Part shown: one piece after another, positions 52,636-61,187 of the stretch
Layout of the letters: each line of letters starts with the position of its first letter
How positions within the stretch are numbered: the stretch's first letter is position 1
Source of the DNA: Actinomadura physcomitrii
Lineage (GTDB): Bacteria > Actinomycetota > Actinomycetes > Streptosporangiales > Streptosporangiaceae
Assembly (NCBI RefSeq): GCF_008923205.2
Contig: NZ_WBMS02000038.1
Span: 13,042-77,041 of the forward strand
Direction: 5' to 3'
DNA length: 64,000 nucleotides
The notes under the pieces: generated by a model
Databases searched by the model: none
Told to the model about the DNA's origin: nothing
The model's input: the letters and a program-made list of their open reading frames with translations, nothing else
Translations under genes and position numbers: made by a program

Positions 52636-52939
52636 CCTTCAGCAGCGCCCGCTTCGGCTTGGCGCCGGTGATCTGCTCGACGACCTCGCCGTTCTTGAGC
52701 AGCAGCAGCGTCGGCAGGCCCAGCACCCCGTACTTCTGCGGGGTCTGCGGGTTGGCGTCGTAGTCCAGCTTGGCGATCTTGATCCGGCCGTCCTGCTCGG
52801 CCGCGATCTGGTCCAGGACGGGGGCGATCATGCGGCAGGGGCCGCACCAGTCCGCCCAGAAGTCGACGAGCACCGGCACGTCGCTGTCCAGGACTTCCTC
52901 GGCGAACGTGGCGTCGGTCACGCTGATGGGGGCCGTCAC
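52616..52939 (-). CDS. trxA: Thioredoxin
   Basis: The 107-residue protein has the full thioredoxin pattern: VPVLVDFWADWCGPCRMIAP with the redox cysteines at 32 and 35, KLDYDANPQTPQKYGVLG, and the cis-proline in GLPTLLLLKNGE. It reduces protein disulfides in the cytoplasm. I chose GTG 52939, five bases after AAGGAG; an in-frame GTG at 52945 overlaps that ribosome site. It is two bases downstream of the flippase-like gene and would be on the same transcript. It is not obviously part of the polymer pathway. Confidence 0.95.
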   Translation of the reverse strand: MTAPISVTDATFAEEVLDSDVPVLVDFWADWCGPCRMIAPVLDQIAAEQDGRIKIAKLDYDANPQTPQKYGVLGLPTLLLLKNGEVVEQITGAKPKRALLKVIEPHL

Positions 52940-52941
52940 GG

Positions 52942-53943
52942 TCACTCCTTCGTAGGCTTGGTACCCCTGACAAGCGCGTGGCGGCCGGCTTCATTCCCGC
53001 CCTCGTCCGCCGGCGGCGCGGCCTGCGCGCGGTGGCGGCGGGCGGAGCGGCCGAGCAGGAGGCCGGCGCCGGCGTTGACGAGGTCGGCGACCGTCAGCAC
53101 GACGCGGGACGCGATCGCGACCACGACCGGCGCGCCCGCCGGCAGCACCGGCGTCAGCACCACCGTCAGCGCGGCCTCCCGCGCGCCGATGCCGCCGGGC
53201 GCGATGAAGACGAGGAAGCCGGCGACGAACGCGAGCGCGTAGGCGCCGGTCGCGAGGAACGGCAGCCCGGGGCCGTCGCCGCCGACGGCCAGGCACAGCA
53301 GCCAGGTGTGCACGCCGAACAGCGCCCAGCCGAGGACCGTCCAGCCGACGGCCCGCAGCGTCACGCCGAGGCTGACCGGATGCTCCAGCGCCGGCCGCCG
53401 GACGAGCTTCAGCATGATGCCCAGCGCCCAGGTCACGACCTTCGGGTGCAGCGCCGCGAGCATGAACGGGGCGAGCAGGAACAGCCACCAGTACTCGCGG
53501 CGCGCCGCCGCCGACGTCAGCGGCAGCGTCACCGCCGCCACGGCGAGCCCGCACGCGGTCGAGGTCGCCACGGCCAGCAGCGTCGAGCCGAAGCTGCGCT
53601 CGGCGGGCACCTTGTGCTCGCGGGCCATCTCGATCTGGGTGACGAGCGCCCACACCTTGCCCGGCACGTACTTGCCGAGCTGGGACACCGCCGAGATCCG
53701 GTAGGCGACCTTCAGCGGCAGGGGCGAGCCGAGGCCGCCGAGGAACGTCCGCCATCCGAGCGTCCAGGCGAACAGCCCGGCCAGGCCCGTGACGAGCGCG
53801 CCGGCGAGCGTGGGCCAGGACATCTCCCGGAACGCCCTGGTCGTCGCGTCCCACTGGTGGATGACGCTGTAGGCGCAGAACCCGAGCGCGAGCAGCACCA
53901 GCAGCACGCGCAGGACCCGCATGGCGACGACCTTGAAGTTCAC
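52942..53943 (-). CDS. Lysylphosphatidylglycerol synthase TM-region/flippase-like protein
   Basis: The 333-residue protein has about eight membrane helices and the UPF0104 (LPG_synthase_TM) pattern: RISAVSQLGKYVPGKVWALVTQIEMAREHK, shown here by its QLGKYVPGKVW core, then ALAFVAGFLVFIAPGGIGAREAALTVVL with the FIAPGGIGAREA motif, and ASRVVLTVADLVNAGAGLLLG. It lacks the catalytic domain of MprF, so it probably moves or exposes a lipid or lipid-linked glycan. A TACGCT box six bases upstream of GTG 53943 suggests a leaderless start; ATG 53922 is an alternative. It is divergent from the methyltransferase gene (98-base gap). Confidence 0.85.
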   Translation of the reverse strand: MNFKVVAMRVLRVLLVLLALGFCAYSVIHQWDATTRAFREMSWPTLAGALVTGLAGLFAWTLGWRTFLGGLGSPLPLKVAYRISAVSQLGKYVPGKVWALVTQIEMAREHKVPAERSFGSTLLAVATSTACGLAVAAVTLPLTSAAARREYWWLFLLAPFMLAALHPKVVTWALGIMLKLVRRPALEHPVSLGVTLRAVGWTVLGWALFGVHTWLLCLAVGGDGPGLPFLATGAYALAFVAGFLVFIAPGGIGAREAALTVVLTPVLPAGAPVVVAIASRVVLTVADLVNAGAGLLLGRSARRHRAQAAPPADEGGNEAGRHALVRGTKPTKE

Positions 53944-54040
53944 CCGCCCAGCGTAGGCGAACCCGGATCGCGGCGTGCCGCGGCGCGGGCGGTGCCGCTT
54001 CGGCCGCGCCGCCGCCCGCCGCGCCCTACAGTTGGGGGCG

Positions 54041-54745
54041 ATGAAACTCTCCGATGTGGTCGCCTTCATGGGGCACCAGGTGCACGTGTGCCGGTACCGC
54101 GAGGCGGGGACGCTGCTGTCCTGGATGGGACGGGACCTGCGCGGCAAGCGGGTCCTCGACGTCGCGGGCGGCGACGGCTACTGGGCGGGGCGGGCGCGCC
54201 GCCGCGGCGCCCATGCCGTCTCGATCGACCTGGCCCGCAGCAAGATGGTGTACGGCCGGACGCTCGCCGACGCGCCCGCGCTGATCGAGTGCGACGCGCT
54301 GCGGCTGCCGTTCGGCGACGCCGCCTTCGACGCGGTCCTGTCGGTGTGCGCGATCGAGCACTTCGACGACGGCGGGAGGTCGCTGGACGAGATGGCGCGG
54401 GTGCTGAAGCCCGGCGGTGAGATCTTCATGTCCGCCGACGTGCTGAGCCGCGCGGACGAATGGCCGAAGCTGCGGGACGCGCACAAGGCGAAGTACCACG
54501 TCCAGCACACCTACACCCACGAGAGCCTGCGCAAGCTGATGGACGAGCGCGGCCTCGACCTGGTGCGGCACTCCTACCAGTTCAGGACGGCCGCGACCGA
54601 GCGCCTGTACCTGTCGCTGTCGACCTACGGCGGGAAGGTCGGCTTCAACGCGGCGGCCCCGCTGGCTCCGCTGGTCGCCCTCGCCGACCGGAGCGCGCCG
54701 AACCGGCAGGGCAGCATCGTGCTGGTGCACGCGCGCAAGAGATAG
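54041..54745 (+). CDS. Class I SAM-dependent methyltransferase
   Basis: The 234-residue protein has a SAM-binding motif I at VLDVAGGDGYWAGRARRRG, a motif II acidic residue in VSIDLARSKM, and CDALRLPFGDAAFDAVLSVCAIEHF (motifs III-IV), followed by EMARVLKPGGEIFMS. This is the Methyltransf_11 type common in sugar and lipid modification. The C-terminal portion has no membrane segment. Given its neighbours it may methylate a sugar of the surface polymer; the substrate cannot be read. A TACAGT box and GGGGGCG precede ATG 54041. After it, 54746-54924 holds no gene. Confidence 0.88.
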   Translation: MKLSDVVAFMGHQVHVCRYREAGTLLSWMGRDLRGKRVLDVAGGDGYWAGRARRRGAHAVSIDLARSKMVYGRTLADAPALIECDALRLPFGDAAFDAVLSVCAIEHFDDGGRSLDEMARVLKPGGEIFMSADVLSRADEWPKLRDAHKAKYHVQHTYTHESLRKLMDERGLDLVRHSYQFRTAATERLYLSLSTYGGKVGFNAAAPLAPLVALADRSAPNRQGSIVLVHARKR

Positions 54746-54924
54746 GTGCGGGGACGGGCCCCGGTGAAAGGTAGGGGCCCGGGGGCTCGGGTAGGGCCTC
54801 ACCATGACTCGCGGCGGCGAGGGGCGCGGAGGTCGCGCGCCCGGCACGGTCGCGGGCGTAGGCTCGGACGGTAAAGAGTGATCTACGCCACTACGGCGGA
54901 TGCGCCGGAATGGGGGAGTGGACC

Positions 54925-56094
54925 GTGGCGCCTCGGATCCTGCTCGACGCCACCTCGGTACCCGCCGACAGGGGCGGGCTCGGACGGTACGTGGACGGCC
55001 TGCTGTCGGCCCTGCACGCGCTCGACGCCGACCTCGCGGTCGCGTGCCAGCGCGCGGACGAGAAGCGGTACGGCCAGCTCGCGCCCGGGGCCCGGATCGT
55101 CGCGGGCCCGGCGGCGCTGGCGCACCGCGCGACCCGGCTGGCGTGGGAGCAGACCGGCCTGCCGCACGTCGCCGACCGCGTCGCCGCCGACGTGATCCAC
55201 CTGCCGACGTACACGATGCCGGTCAGCGCCGTCCGGCCGACGGTGGTGACCATCCACGACGTGACGCTGTTCGCGGAGCCGGAGGTGCACGACCCGGTCC
55301 GCACCACCTACGTCAAGTCGGCGACCCGGACCGCGGCGCGCCGCGCGACCCGGCTGATCGTCCCGTCGCGGGCGACGCGGGACGAGCTGGTCCGGATCCT
55401 GGGCGCCGATCCCGAGCACATCGACGTGGCGTACCACGGCGTCGACCACGAGGTGTTCCACCGGCCGTCCGAGGCCGAGGTGAAGCAGGTCTCCGACCGG
55501 CTCGGCCTGCACGGCCGCCCGTACGTCGCCTACCTGGGCGCGCTGGAGCCGCGCAAGAACGTGCCGAACCTGATCCGCGGCTGGGTGCGGGCCTGCTCCG
55601 GCCTGGAGGACCCGCCCGCGCTGGTCCTCGCCGGCGGCGCGGGCTGGGACGACGAGGTCGACGCGGCGATGGCGACGGTGCCGCCACGGCTGCGGGTGCT
55701 GCGCCCCGGGTACCTGCCGTGGCCGTCGCTGCCCGGGTTCTTCGGCGGCGCGCTGGTGGTGGCGCTGCCGAGCCGCGGCGAGGGGTTCGGGCTGCCGGTG
55801 CTGGAGGCGATGGCGTGCGGCGCGCCCGTGCTGACGACACGCCGGGGCCCGCTGCCGGAGGTCGGCGGCGACGCGGTCGCCTACACCGAGCCGGACCCGG
55901 AGGGCATCGCGTCGGCGCTGACCGCGCTGAGCGGCGACCCGGCGCGCCGCGCCGGGCTGGCGGAGGCCGCGTACTCGCGCTCGCTGGAGTTCACCTGGAC
56001 CGCGTCGGCGGAGGCGCACCTGGCGTCCTACGAGCGGGCCATCCGCCAGCACGAGGCCTCGCACGGTCGCGGTCCCGCGTCCGCAACCCACTAG
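54925..56094 (+). CDS. GT4 family glycosyltransferase (mannosyltransferase-like)
   Basis: The 389-residue protein has PRILLDATSVPADRGGLGRYVDGLL, the N-terminal loop of GT4 mannosyl- or rhamnosyltransferases, then VIHLPTYTMPVS, VVTIHDVTLFAEPE, RLIVPSRATRDELV and VAYHGVDHEVFH. The donor domain has YVAYLGALEPRKNVPNLIRG, LVLAGGAGWDDEV and SRGEGFGLPVLEAMACGAPVL with the conserved ExxxxxxxE donor site. I chose GTG 54925, seven bases after GGGGGAG; ATG 54910 is in frame but its ribosome site is poor. It is followed by an NDP-sugar pyrophosphorylase gene 37 bases on, which may provide its donor. Confidence 0.9.
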   Translation: MAPRILLDATSVPADRGGLGRYVDGLLSALHALDADLAVACQRADEKRYGQLAPGARIVAGPAALAHRATRLAWEQTGLPHVADRVAADVIHLPTYTMPVSAVRPTVVTIHDVTLFAEPEVHDPVRTTYVKSATRTAARRATRLIVPSRATRDELVRILGADPEHIDVAYHGVDHEVFHRPSEAEVKQVSDRLGLHGRPYVAYLGALEPRKNVPNLIRGWVRACSGLEDPPALVLAGGAGWDDEVDAAMATVPPRLRVLRPGYLPWPSLPGFFGGALVVALPSRGEGFGLPVLEAMACGAPVLTTRRGPLPEVGGDAVAYTEPDPEGIASALTALSGDPARRAGLAEAAYSRSLEFTWTASAEAHLASYERAIRQHEASHGRGPASATH

Positions 56095-56131
56095 GCTTCG
56101 TCACCACGGCCGTGGTGGAGAAAGGAGCCGA

Positions 56132-57199
56132 GTGGAAGCGATCCTCCTGGTGGGAGGCCAGGGCACGCGCCTGCGCCCGTTGACGATCTCCACCCCGAAG
56201 CCGCTGCTGCCCACGGCCGGCGTCGCGTTCCTGGCGCACCAGCTGGCGCGCGCGCACGCCGCCGGCGTCGAGCGCATCGTGTTCGCGACGTCCTACCGGG
56301 CGGAGATGTTCGAGGCGGCGTTCGGCCCGCACGCGTACGGCGTCGACCTCGTCTACGTCAGCGAGTCGCAGCCGCTCGGCACCGGAGGCGCGATCCGCAA
56401 CGCGGCGCGCGCGCTGGACTGCGGCCCGGACGACCCCGTGCTGATCCTCAACGGCGACATCCTCTCCGGCCACGACATGCGCGCCCAGGTGAAGCTGCAC
56501 GAGGACGCCGGCGCGGAGGTGACGCTGCACCTCACCGAAGTCGACGACCCGACCCGGTTCGGCTGCGTCCCGACCGAGGGCGCGGGACGCGTCACCGCGT
56601 TCCTGGAGAAGACGTCCCATCCGGTGACGAACCAGATCAACGCGGGCTGCTACGTGTTCCGCCGGTCGGCGATCGACACGATCCCCGAGGACGAGGTCGT
56701 CTCCGTCGAGCGCGAGACGTTCCCGGCCCTCATCTCGTCCGGCGCCGTCGTGATGGGCCACGTCGAGTCGGGCTACTGGCTGGACGTCGGCACTCCGGAG
56801 GCGTTCGTCCGCGGCTCCTGCGACCTCGTCCTCGGCAGGATCGACTCGCCGGCGATGCCGGGCGGTCCGGGCGAGCGCCTCACCCTCGCCGGTTCGACGG
56901 TGTCGCCGGGCGCGGTGGTGCGCGGCGGCACGACGGTCGGGCGCGGCGCCGTGGTCGAGGCGGGCGCCACCGTCATCGGCAGCGTCCTGCTGGACGACGC
57001 GTTCGTCGCGGAGGGCGCGACCGTCCGCGACTCGGTGCTGAGCCGCGGCGCGCGCGTCGGTCCCGGAGCGGTCCTGGACGGCGTCATCCTCGGTGACGGC
57101 GCGGTGGTCGGACCGGGCAACGAGCTGTGCTGCGGGCTGCGCGTCTGGCCGGGCATCGAGCTCCCGCCCACCGCGGTCCGCTTCTCCACCGATGCCTGA
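56132..57199 (+). CDS. NDP-sugar pyrophosphorylase (mannose-1-phosphate guanylyltransferase-like)
   Basis: The 355-residue protein has the nucleotidyltransferase signature ILLVGGQGTRLRPLT and a conserved lysine in STPKPLLPTAG. It continues with PLGTGGAIRNAA, the metal site ILNGDILSG, the sugar-phosphate loop and GYWLDVGTPE. From residue about 250 a left-handed beta-helix of hexapeptide repeats follows (VSPGAVVRGGTTVGRGAVVEAGA and so on), ending with LPPTAVRFSTDA. The layout fits actinomycete GDP-mannose synthases (ManB/ManC-like); dTDP-glucose synthesis is less likely. GTG 56132 follows AAAGGAGCCGA. The 3' end overlaps the glycosylase gene by eight bases. Confidence 0.87.
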   Translation: MEAILLVGGQGTRLRPLTISTPKPLLPTAGVAFLAHQLARAHAAGVERIVFATSYRAEMFEAAFGPHAYGVDLVYVSESQPLGTGGAIRNAARALDCGPDDPVLILNGDILSGHDMRAQVKLHEDAGAEVTLHLTEVDDPTRFGCVPTEGAGRVTAFLEKTSHPVTNQINAGCYVFRRSAIDTIPEDEVVSVERETFPALISSGAVVMGHVESGYWLDVGTPEAFVRGSCDLVLGRIDSPAMPGGPGERLTLAGSTVSPGAVVRGGTTVGRGAVVEAGATVIGSVLLDDAFVAEGATVRDSVLSRGARVGPGAVLDGVILGDGAVVGPGNELCCGLRVWPGIELPPTAVRFSTDA

Positions 57200-58136
57200 C
57201 GGCCCGGCGGGCGTCGCGTCCGGGCCGCTGCCGGGACGTGCCGCCGAGGGGCTGCGGCGGGAGTGGGCGCCGTCGTTCGCCGTCGACGTGGGGGCGACGC
57301 TGGGGCCGCACCGGCGCGGGCACCACGATCCGGCGTTCCGGGTGGAGCGGGACGGGACCGTCTGGCGCGCGTCCTACACCCCGGAGGGGCCGGGCACGCT
57401 GCGGATTCGCAGTCGCGGAGGCGTCGTCGAGGGGCGCGCGTGGGGGCCGGGCGCCGAGTGGCTGCTCGACGGCCTCCCGGACCTGCTCGGGGCGTCCGAC
57501 GAGCCGGCCGGCTTCGAGGCGCACCATGAGATCGTGCGGCGGCAGGCGCTACTGCGGCCGGGGCTGCGGATCGGCCGGACGAACCGGGTGTTCGAGGCGC
57601 TCGTCCCGGCGGTGATGGAGCAGAAGGTCCTCGCCGAGGAGGCGTGGCGGGCCTGGGGGTACCTGCTGCGCCGGTTCGGCGAGCCGGCGCCGGGCGCGCC
57701 CGCCGCGCTGCGGCTGCGGGTCCCGCCGCCGCCCGCGGTCTGGGTCCGGATCCCGTCGTGGGAGTGGCACCGGTCGGGGCTGGAGGCGGTCCGGGCCCGC
57801 ACCATCATCGGCGCGGCGCGGGTCGCCGCCCGGCTGGAGGACGACCCGGCCGAGGCCCGGCTGCGGACGCTGCCGGGCGTCGGGGTCTGGACGGCGGCGG
57901 AGGTCCGGCAGCGGGCGGCGGGCGATCCCGACGCCGTCTCCGTCGGCGACTACAACCTGCCCGGCCTGGTCGGCTGGGCGCTGGCGGGCCGCAAGGTCGA
58001 CGACGACGGGATGCTGGAGCTGCTGGCGCCGTACGCGGGGCATCGGCACCGCGTCACCCGGCTGCTGGAATCGTCCGGCGCGCGGCCTCCGCGGCGCGGG
58101 CCGCGTCTTCCCGTCCGCGACTACCGGAGTTTCTGA
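57192..58136 (+). CDS. DNA-3-methyladenine glycosylase (HhH-GPD superfamily)
   Basis: The 314-residue protein has an N-terminal beta domain (FAVDVGATLGPHRRGHHDPAF) and a helical core. The core has FEALVPAVMEQKVLAEEAW, the helix-hairpin-helix LRTLPGVGVWTAAEVRQRA and the catalytic aspartate in AVSVGDYNLPGLVGWALAGR. It excises alkylated purines in base-excision repair. The tail RHRVTRLLESSG...RDYRSF is typical of actinomycete AlkA-like proteins. ATG 57192 overlaps the pyrophosphorylase end, so it is transcribed with that operon though its function is unrelated. Confidence 0.88.
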   Translation: MPDGPAGVASGPLPGRAAEGLRREWAPSFAVDVGATLGPHRRGHHDPAFRVERDGTVWRASYTPEGPGTLRIRSRGGVVEGRAWGPGAEWLLDGLPDLLGASDEPAGFEAHHEIVRRQALLRPGLRIGRTNRVFEALVPAVMEQKVLAEEAWRAWGYLLRRFGEPAPGAPAALRLRVPPPPAVWVRIPSWEWHRSGLEAVRARTIIGAARVAARLEDDPAEARLRTLPGVGVWTAAEVRQRAAGDPDAVSVGDYNLPGLVGWALAGRKVDDDGMLELLAPYAGHRHRVTRLLESSGARPPRRGPRLPVRDYRSF

Positions 58137-58293
58137 CCCTCTCCTTCCATGTCCTCCGCGCCTTCTGCGGCGGGGTGGAAGGCCTGGAGAGCCAGAAGTT
58201 GCCGGGGGTCCAGTTGAGGCCGTCGCGGGTGTCGGCGCCGAAGACGGGCGCGAGGACGGCGAGCGCGACGATGATCGCGAGCATGACCAGCAT
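58054..58293 (-). CDS. Small membrane protein, unknown function
   Basis: The 79-residue product begins with a hydrophobic helix (MLVMLAIIVALAVLAPVFGA) followed by DTRDGLNWTPGNFWLSRP and a basic tail. The juxtamembrane TRDGLxWxPGxFW pattern recalls small single-pass proteins common in actinomycetes. GAAGGACAGTCCC precedes ATG 58293. The last 83 bases lie antisense to the end of the DNA glycosylase gene, so the C-terminal part may be a by-product of shared sequence. The region between it and fbiC (58294-58559) has no gene but holds the palindrome 58364-58378. Confidence 0.6.
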   Translation of the reverse strand: MLVMLAIIVALAVLAPVFGADTRDGLNWTPGNFWLSRPSTPPQKARRTWKERVRNSGSRGREDAARAAEAARRTIPAAG

Positions 58294-58363
58294 GGGACTG
58301 TCCTTCGGTGAGGGCCGTGCGGCGGTGGTTCCGCCCGGGGGGACGACCCTCTCGCCCTTATAG

Positions 58364-58378
58364 TTTGACTCAGTCCAA
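58364..58378. promoter_or_regulatory. FurA-like 7-1-7 palindrome
   Basis: TTTGACT and AGTCCAA face each other around a central C with one mismatch. The core resembles the mycobacterial FurA box (TTGACTgATTCCA). It lies 71 bases upstream of the small membrane protein gene and 182 bases upstream of fbiC, beside a TATAG box, so it may control either. Confidence 0.4.
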
Positions 58379-58559
58379 CATTGAGGACTAGCGACTCTTT
58401 CTAGAGGTATTTATTAAGTTCCGCTACATCCCGCCTCGCGGTGGTCTCGGGGGAATAGTCGGCGCACGTCGCGGGCTGTATGGGGTGATCGGTGGGTCGT
58501 TGCCGGTCTCTCGGCCCCCGGCGCGGCGCGAAATATGACGATTGGCATAGAGTGCCCGC

Positions 58560-61112
58560 ATGGAGGCCACGCAGAACGCGATCAGGCGGGCTTTGGCCCG
58601 TGCGCGTGACGGGAAGACGCTCGACCAGTCCGAGGCCACGACGCTGCTGCAGGCCCGCGGCCCGCAGCTCGACGATCTCCTCGCCTACGCGGCGAGGACC
58701 AGGGACGCCGGCCTCGCCGCCGCGGGACGTCCCGGGATCATCACCTACAGCCGCAAGGTCTTCATCCCGCTGACCCGGCTGTGCCGGGACCGCTGCGGCT
58801 ACTGCACGTTCGCGACCGTCCCGCACCGGCTGGACGCGCCGTACCTCAGCCCCGACGAGGTCCTCGACATCGCCCGGCAGGGCGCGGCGATGGGCTGCAA
58901 GGAGGCGCTGTTCACGCTCGGGGACCGTCCCGAGGACCGGTGGAAGCAGGCCCGCGAGTGGCTCGACGCGCACGGCTACGACGACACGCTCTCGTACGTG
59001 CGCGCGATGGCGATCCGGGTGCTGGAGGAGACCGGCCTGCTGCCGCACCTCAACCCTGGCGTGCTGACCTGGCGCGACTTCCAGCGGCTCAAGCCGGTCG
59101 CGCCGTCCATGGGCATGATGCTGGAGACGACCGCGACGCGGCTGTTCAGCGAGCGCGGCGGCCCGCACTTCGGGTCGCCGGACAAGGACCCGGCCGTCCG
59201 GCTGCGGGTGCTGGAGGACGCCGGCCGCACGAACGTCCCGTTCACCACCGGCATCCTCATCGGCATCGGCGAGACGATCGAGGAGCGCGCCGACGCGATC
59301 TTCGCGATCCGCCGGACGATGCGCGAGTACGGCGCGATCCAGGAGGTGATCGTGCAGAACTTCCGCGCGAAGCCGGACACCAGGATGCGCGACACGCCCG
59401 ACGCCGAGCTGGCGGAGCTGGCCGCGACGATCGCGGTGACGCGGATCGTCCTCGGCCCGAAGGCGCGCGTGCAGGCACCGCCGAACCTCGTCGCCGACCA
59501 GTACTCGCTGATGCTGCGCGCCGGCATTGACGACTGGGGCGGGGTGTCCCCGCTGACGCCCGACCACGTGAACCCCGAGCGTCCCTGGCCGCAGATCGAC
59601 GAGCTGGCCGCCCGGACCGCCGAATCGGGCTTCGAGCTGCGCGAACGCCTCACGATCTACCCCGAGTACGTCAGGCGCGGCGAGCCGTGGCTGGACCCGC
59701 GGCTGCTCGGGCACGTGTCCGCGCTGGCCGACCCGGCGACCGGCCTCGCCCGCGAGGACGCCGTGCTCGAAGGGCGTCCGTGGCAGGAGCCGGACGGCGG
59801 GTTCGAGGCGTCCGGGCGCACCGACCTGCACACCGAGATCGACACGACCGGCCGCACGTCCGACCGGCGCGACGACTTCGACGAGGTCTACGGCGACTGG
59901 GACGCGCTCAAGGAGCGGATAGCCGCCCCTGAGCGGTTCGACGCCGACGTCAAGGCCGCCCTCGCCGCCGCCGAACGCGACCCGGCCGGCCTGACCGACG
60001 ACGAGGCCCTCGCGCTGCTGCACGCCGACGGCCCCGAACTCGACGCGCTCGCGAAGCTGGCCGACGACCTGCGCCGCGACGCGGTCGGCGACGACGTCAC
60101 CTACGTCGTCACCCGCAACATCAACTTCACGAACGTCTGCTACACCGGCTGCCGGTTCTGCGCGTTCGCGCAGCGCCGCACCGACGCCGACGCGTACACC
60201 CTGTCGCTCCAGCAGGTCGGCGACCGCGTCGACGAGGCGTGGGAGGCGGGCGCCACCGAGATCTGCATGCAGGGCGGCATCCACCCGGACCTGCCCGGCA
60301 CCGCCTACTTCGACCTCGCCCGCGAGGTGAAGCGCCGCGCCCCCGGCATCCACCTGCACTCCTACAGCCCGATGGAGGTCGTCAACGGCGCGTCCCGCAC
60401 CGACCTGTCCATCCGCGAGTGGCTGGAGGCGGCGAAGGAGGCGGGCGTCGACTCGCTGCCCGGGACGGCCGCGGAGATCCTCGACGACGACGTCCGGTGG
60501 GTGCTGACCAAGGGCAAGCTGCCCACCGACCAGTGGATCGAGGTCGTCACCACCGCCCACGAGATCGGCATCCCGACGACGTCCACGATGATGTACGGGC
60601 ACGTCGACACCCCGGCGCACTGGGTCGCGCACCTCAAGCTGCTGCGCTCCGTCCAGGAGCGGACCGGCGGGTTCAGCGAGTTCGTGCTGCTGCCGTTCGT
60701 CCACCACAACTCGCCCATCTACCTGGCGGGCCTCGCCCGGCCGGGGCCGACCGTGCGGGAGAACGTCGCCGTCCACGCGCTGTCGCGGATCCTGCTGCAC
60801 GGCGCCATCTCCAACATCCAGACGTCCTGGGTGAAGCTCGGCGACGAGCTGTGCACGCGCGTGCTGCAGGGCGGCGTCAACGACCTCGGCGGGACGCTGA
60901 TGGAGGAGACGATCAGCCGGATGGCCGGGTCGGAGAACGGCTCGTTCAAGCCCATCAGCGAGCTCGAAGAGATCGCCGCGCGCGCGGGCCGCCCCGCCAG
61001 GCAGCGCACCACCCTCTACGGCGAAGTCCCCCCAGAACGCCGAGAGGCCGCCCGCAAGACCGACGGAATAGGCCACTTCGGCCGCCCCACCCTCACCCTC
61101 ACCCCCCGTTGA
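58560..61112 (+). CDS. fbiC: 7,8-didemethyl-8-hydroxy-5-deazariboflavin (FO) synthase, bifunctional FbiC
   Basis: The 850-residue protein carries both radical-SAM halves of FO synthase. The CofG-like half has its cluster cysteines at 75, 79 and 82 (CRDRCGYC). The CofH-like half has C527, C531 and C534 (CYTGCRFC). Each half has a SAM barrel: GYDDTLSYVRAMAIRVLEET and EVIVQNFRAKPDTRM in the first, GATEICMQGGIHPDLPGT, SYSPMEVVNGASRTDL and ILLHGAISNIQTSWVKLG in the second. It joins tyrosine and the deazaflavin precursor to make the F420 chromophore FO. The fused form is typical of actinobacteria. ATG 58560 lies downstream of a TAGAGT box. The stop lies inside the hairpin element 61103-61170. Confidence 0.97.
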   Translation: MEATQNAIRRALARARDGKTLDQSEATTLLQARGPQLDDLLAYAARTRDAGLAAAGRPGIITYSRKVFIPLTRLCRDRCGYCTFATVPHRLDAPYLSPDEVLDIARQGAAMGCKEALFTLGDRPEDRWKQAREWLDAHGYDDTLSYVRAMAIRVLEETGLLPHLNPGVLTWRDFQRLKPVAPSMGMMLETTATRLFSERGGPHFGSPDKDPAVRLRVLEDAGRTNVPFTTGILIGIGETIEERADAIFAIRRTMREYGAIQEVIVQNFRAKPDTRMRDTPDAELAELAATIAVTRIVLGPKARVQAPPNLVADQYSLMLRAGIDDWGGVSPLTPDHVNPERPWPQIDELAARTAESGFELRERLTIYPEYVRRGEPWLDPRLLGHVSALADPATGLAREDAVLEGRPWQEPDGGFEASGRTDLHTEIDTTGRTSDRRDDFDEVYGDWDALKERIAAPERFDADVKAALAAAERDPAGLTDDEALALLHADGPELDALAKLADDLRRDAVGDDVTYVVTRNINFTNVCYTGCRFCAFAQRRTDADAYTLSLQQVGDRVDEAWEAGATEICMQGGIHPDLPGTAYFDLAREVKRRAPGIHLHSYSPMEVVNGASRTDLSIREWLEAAKEAGVDSLPGTAAEILDDDVRWVLTKGKLPTDQWIEVVTTAHEIGIPTTSTMMYGHVDTPAHWVAHLKLLRSVQERTGGFSEFVLLPFVHHNSPIYLAGLARPGPTVRENVAVHALSRILLHGAISNIQTSWVKLGDELCTRVLQGGVNDLGGTLMEETISRMAGSENGSFKPISELEEIAARAGRPARQRTTLYGEVPPERREAARKTDGIGHFGRPTLTLTPR

Positions 61113-61170
61113 GTTGTGGCGTGTCGTGGTTATGGCGCGCTTCATAACCACGACACGCCACAAGTGAACG
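61103..61170. repeat. Hairpin element with perfect 21-bp arms (terminator), reference copy
   Basis: Arms 61114-61134 and 61143-61163 are perfectly complementary (TTGTGGCGTGTCGTGGTTATG with its reverse complement, eight-base loop GCGCGCTT). Outer bases GTTGAG and GTGAAC pair partly. It contains the fbiC stop codon and ends 18 bases before the next gene. It is an obvious transcription terminator without a U-tract. Its flanks recur in inverted orientation at 24171-24329. Confidence 0.82.
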
Positions 61171-61187
61171 CGTGTTATGACTGACGC

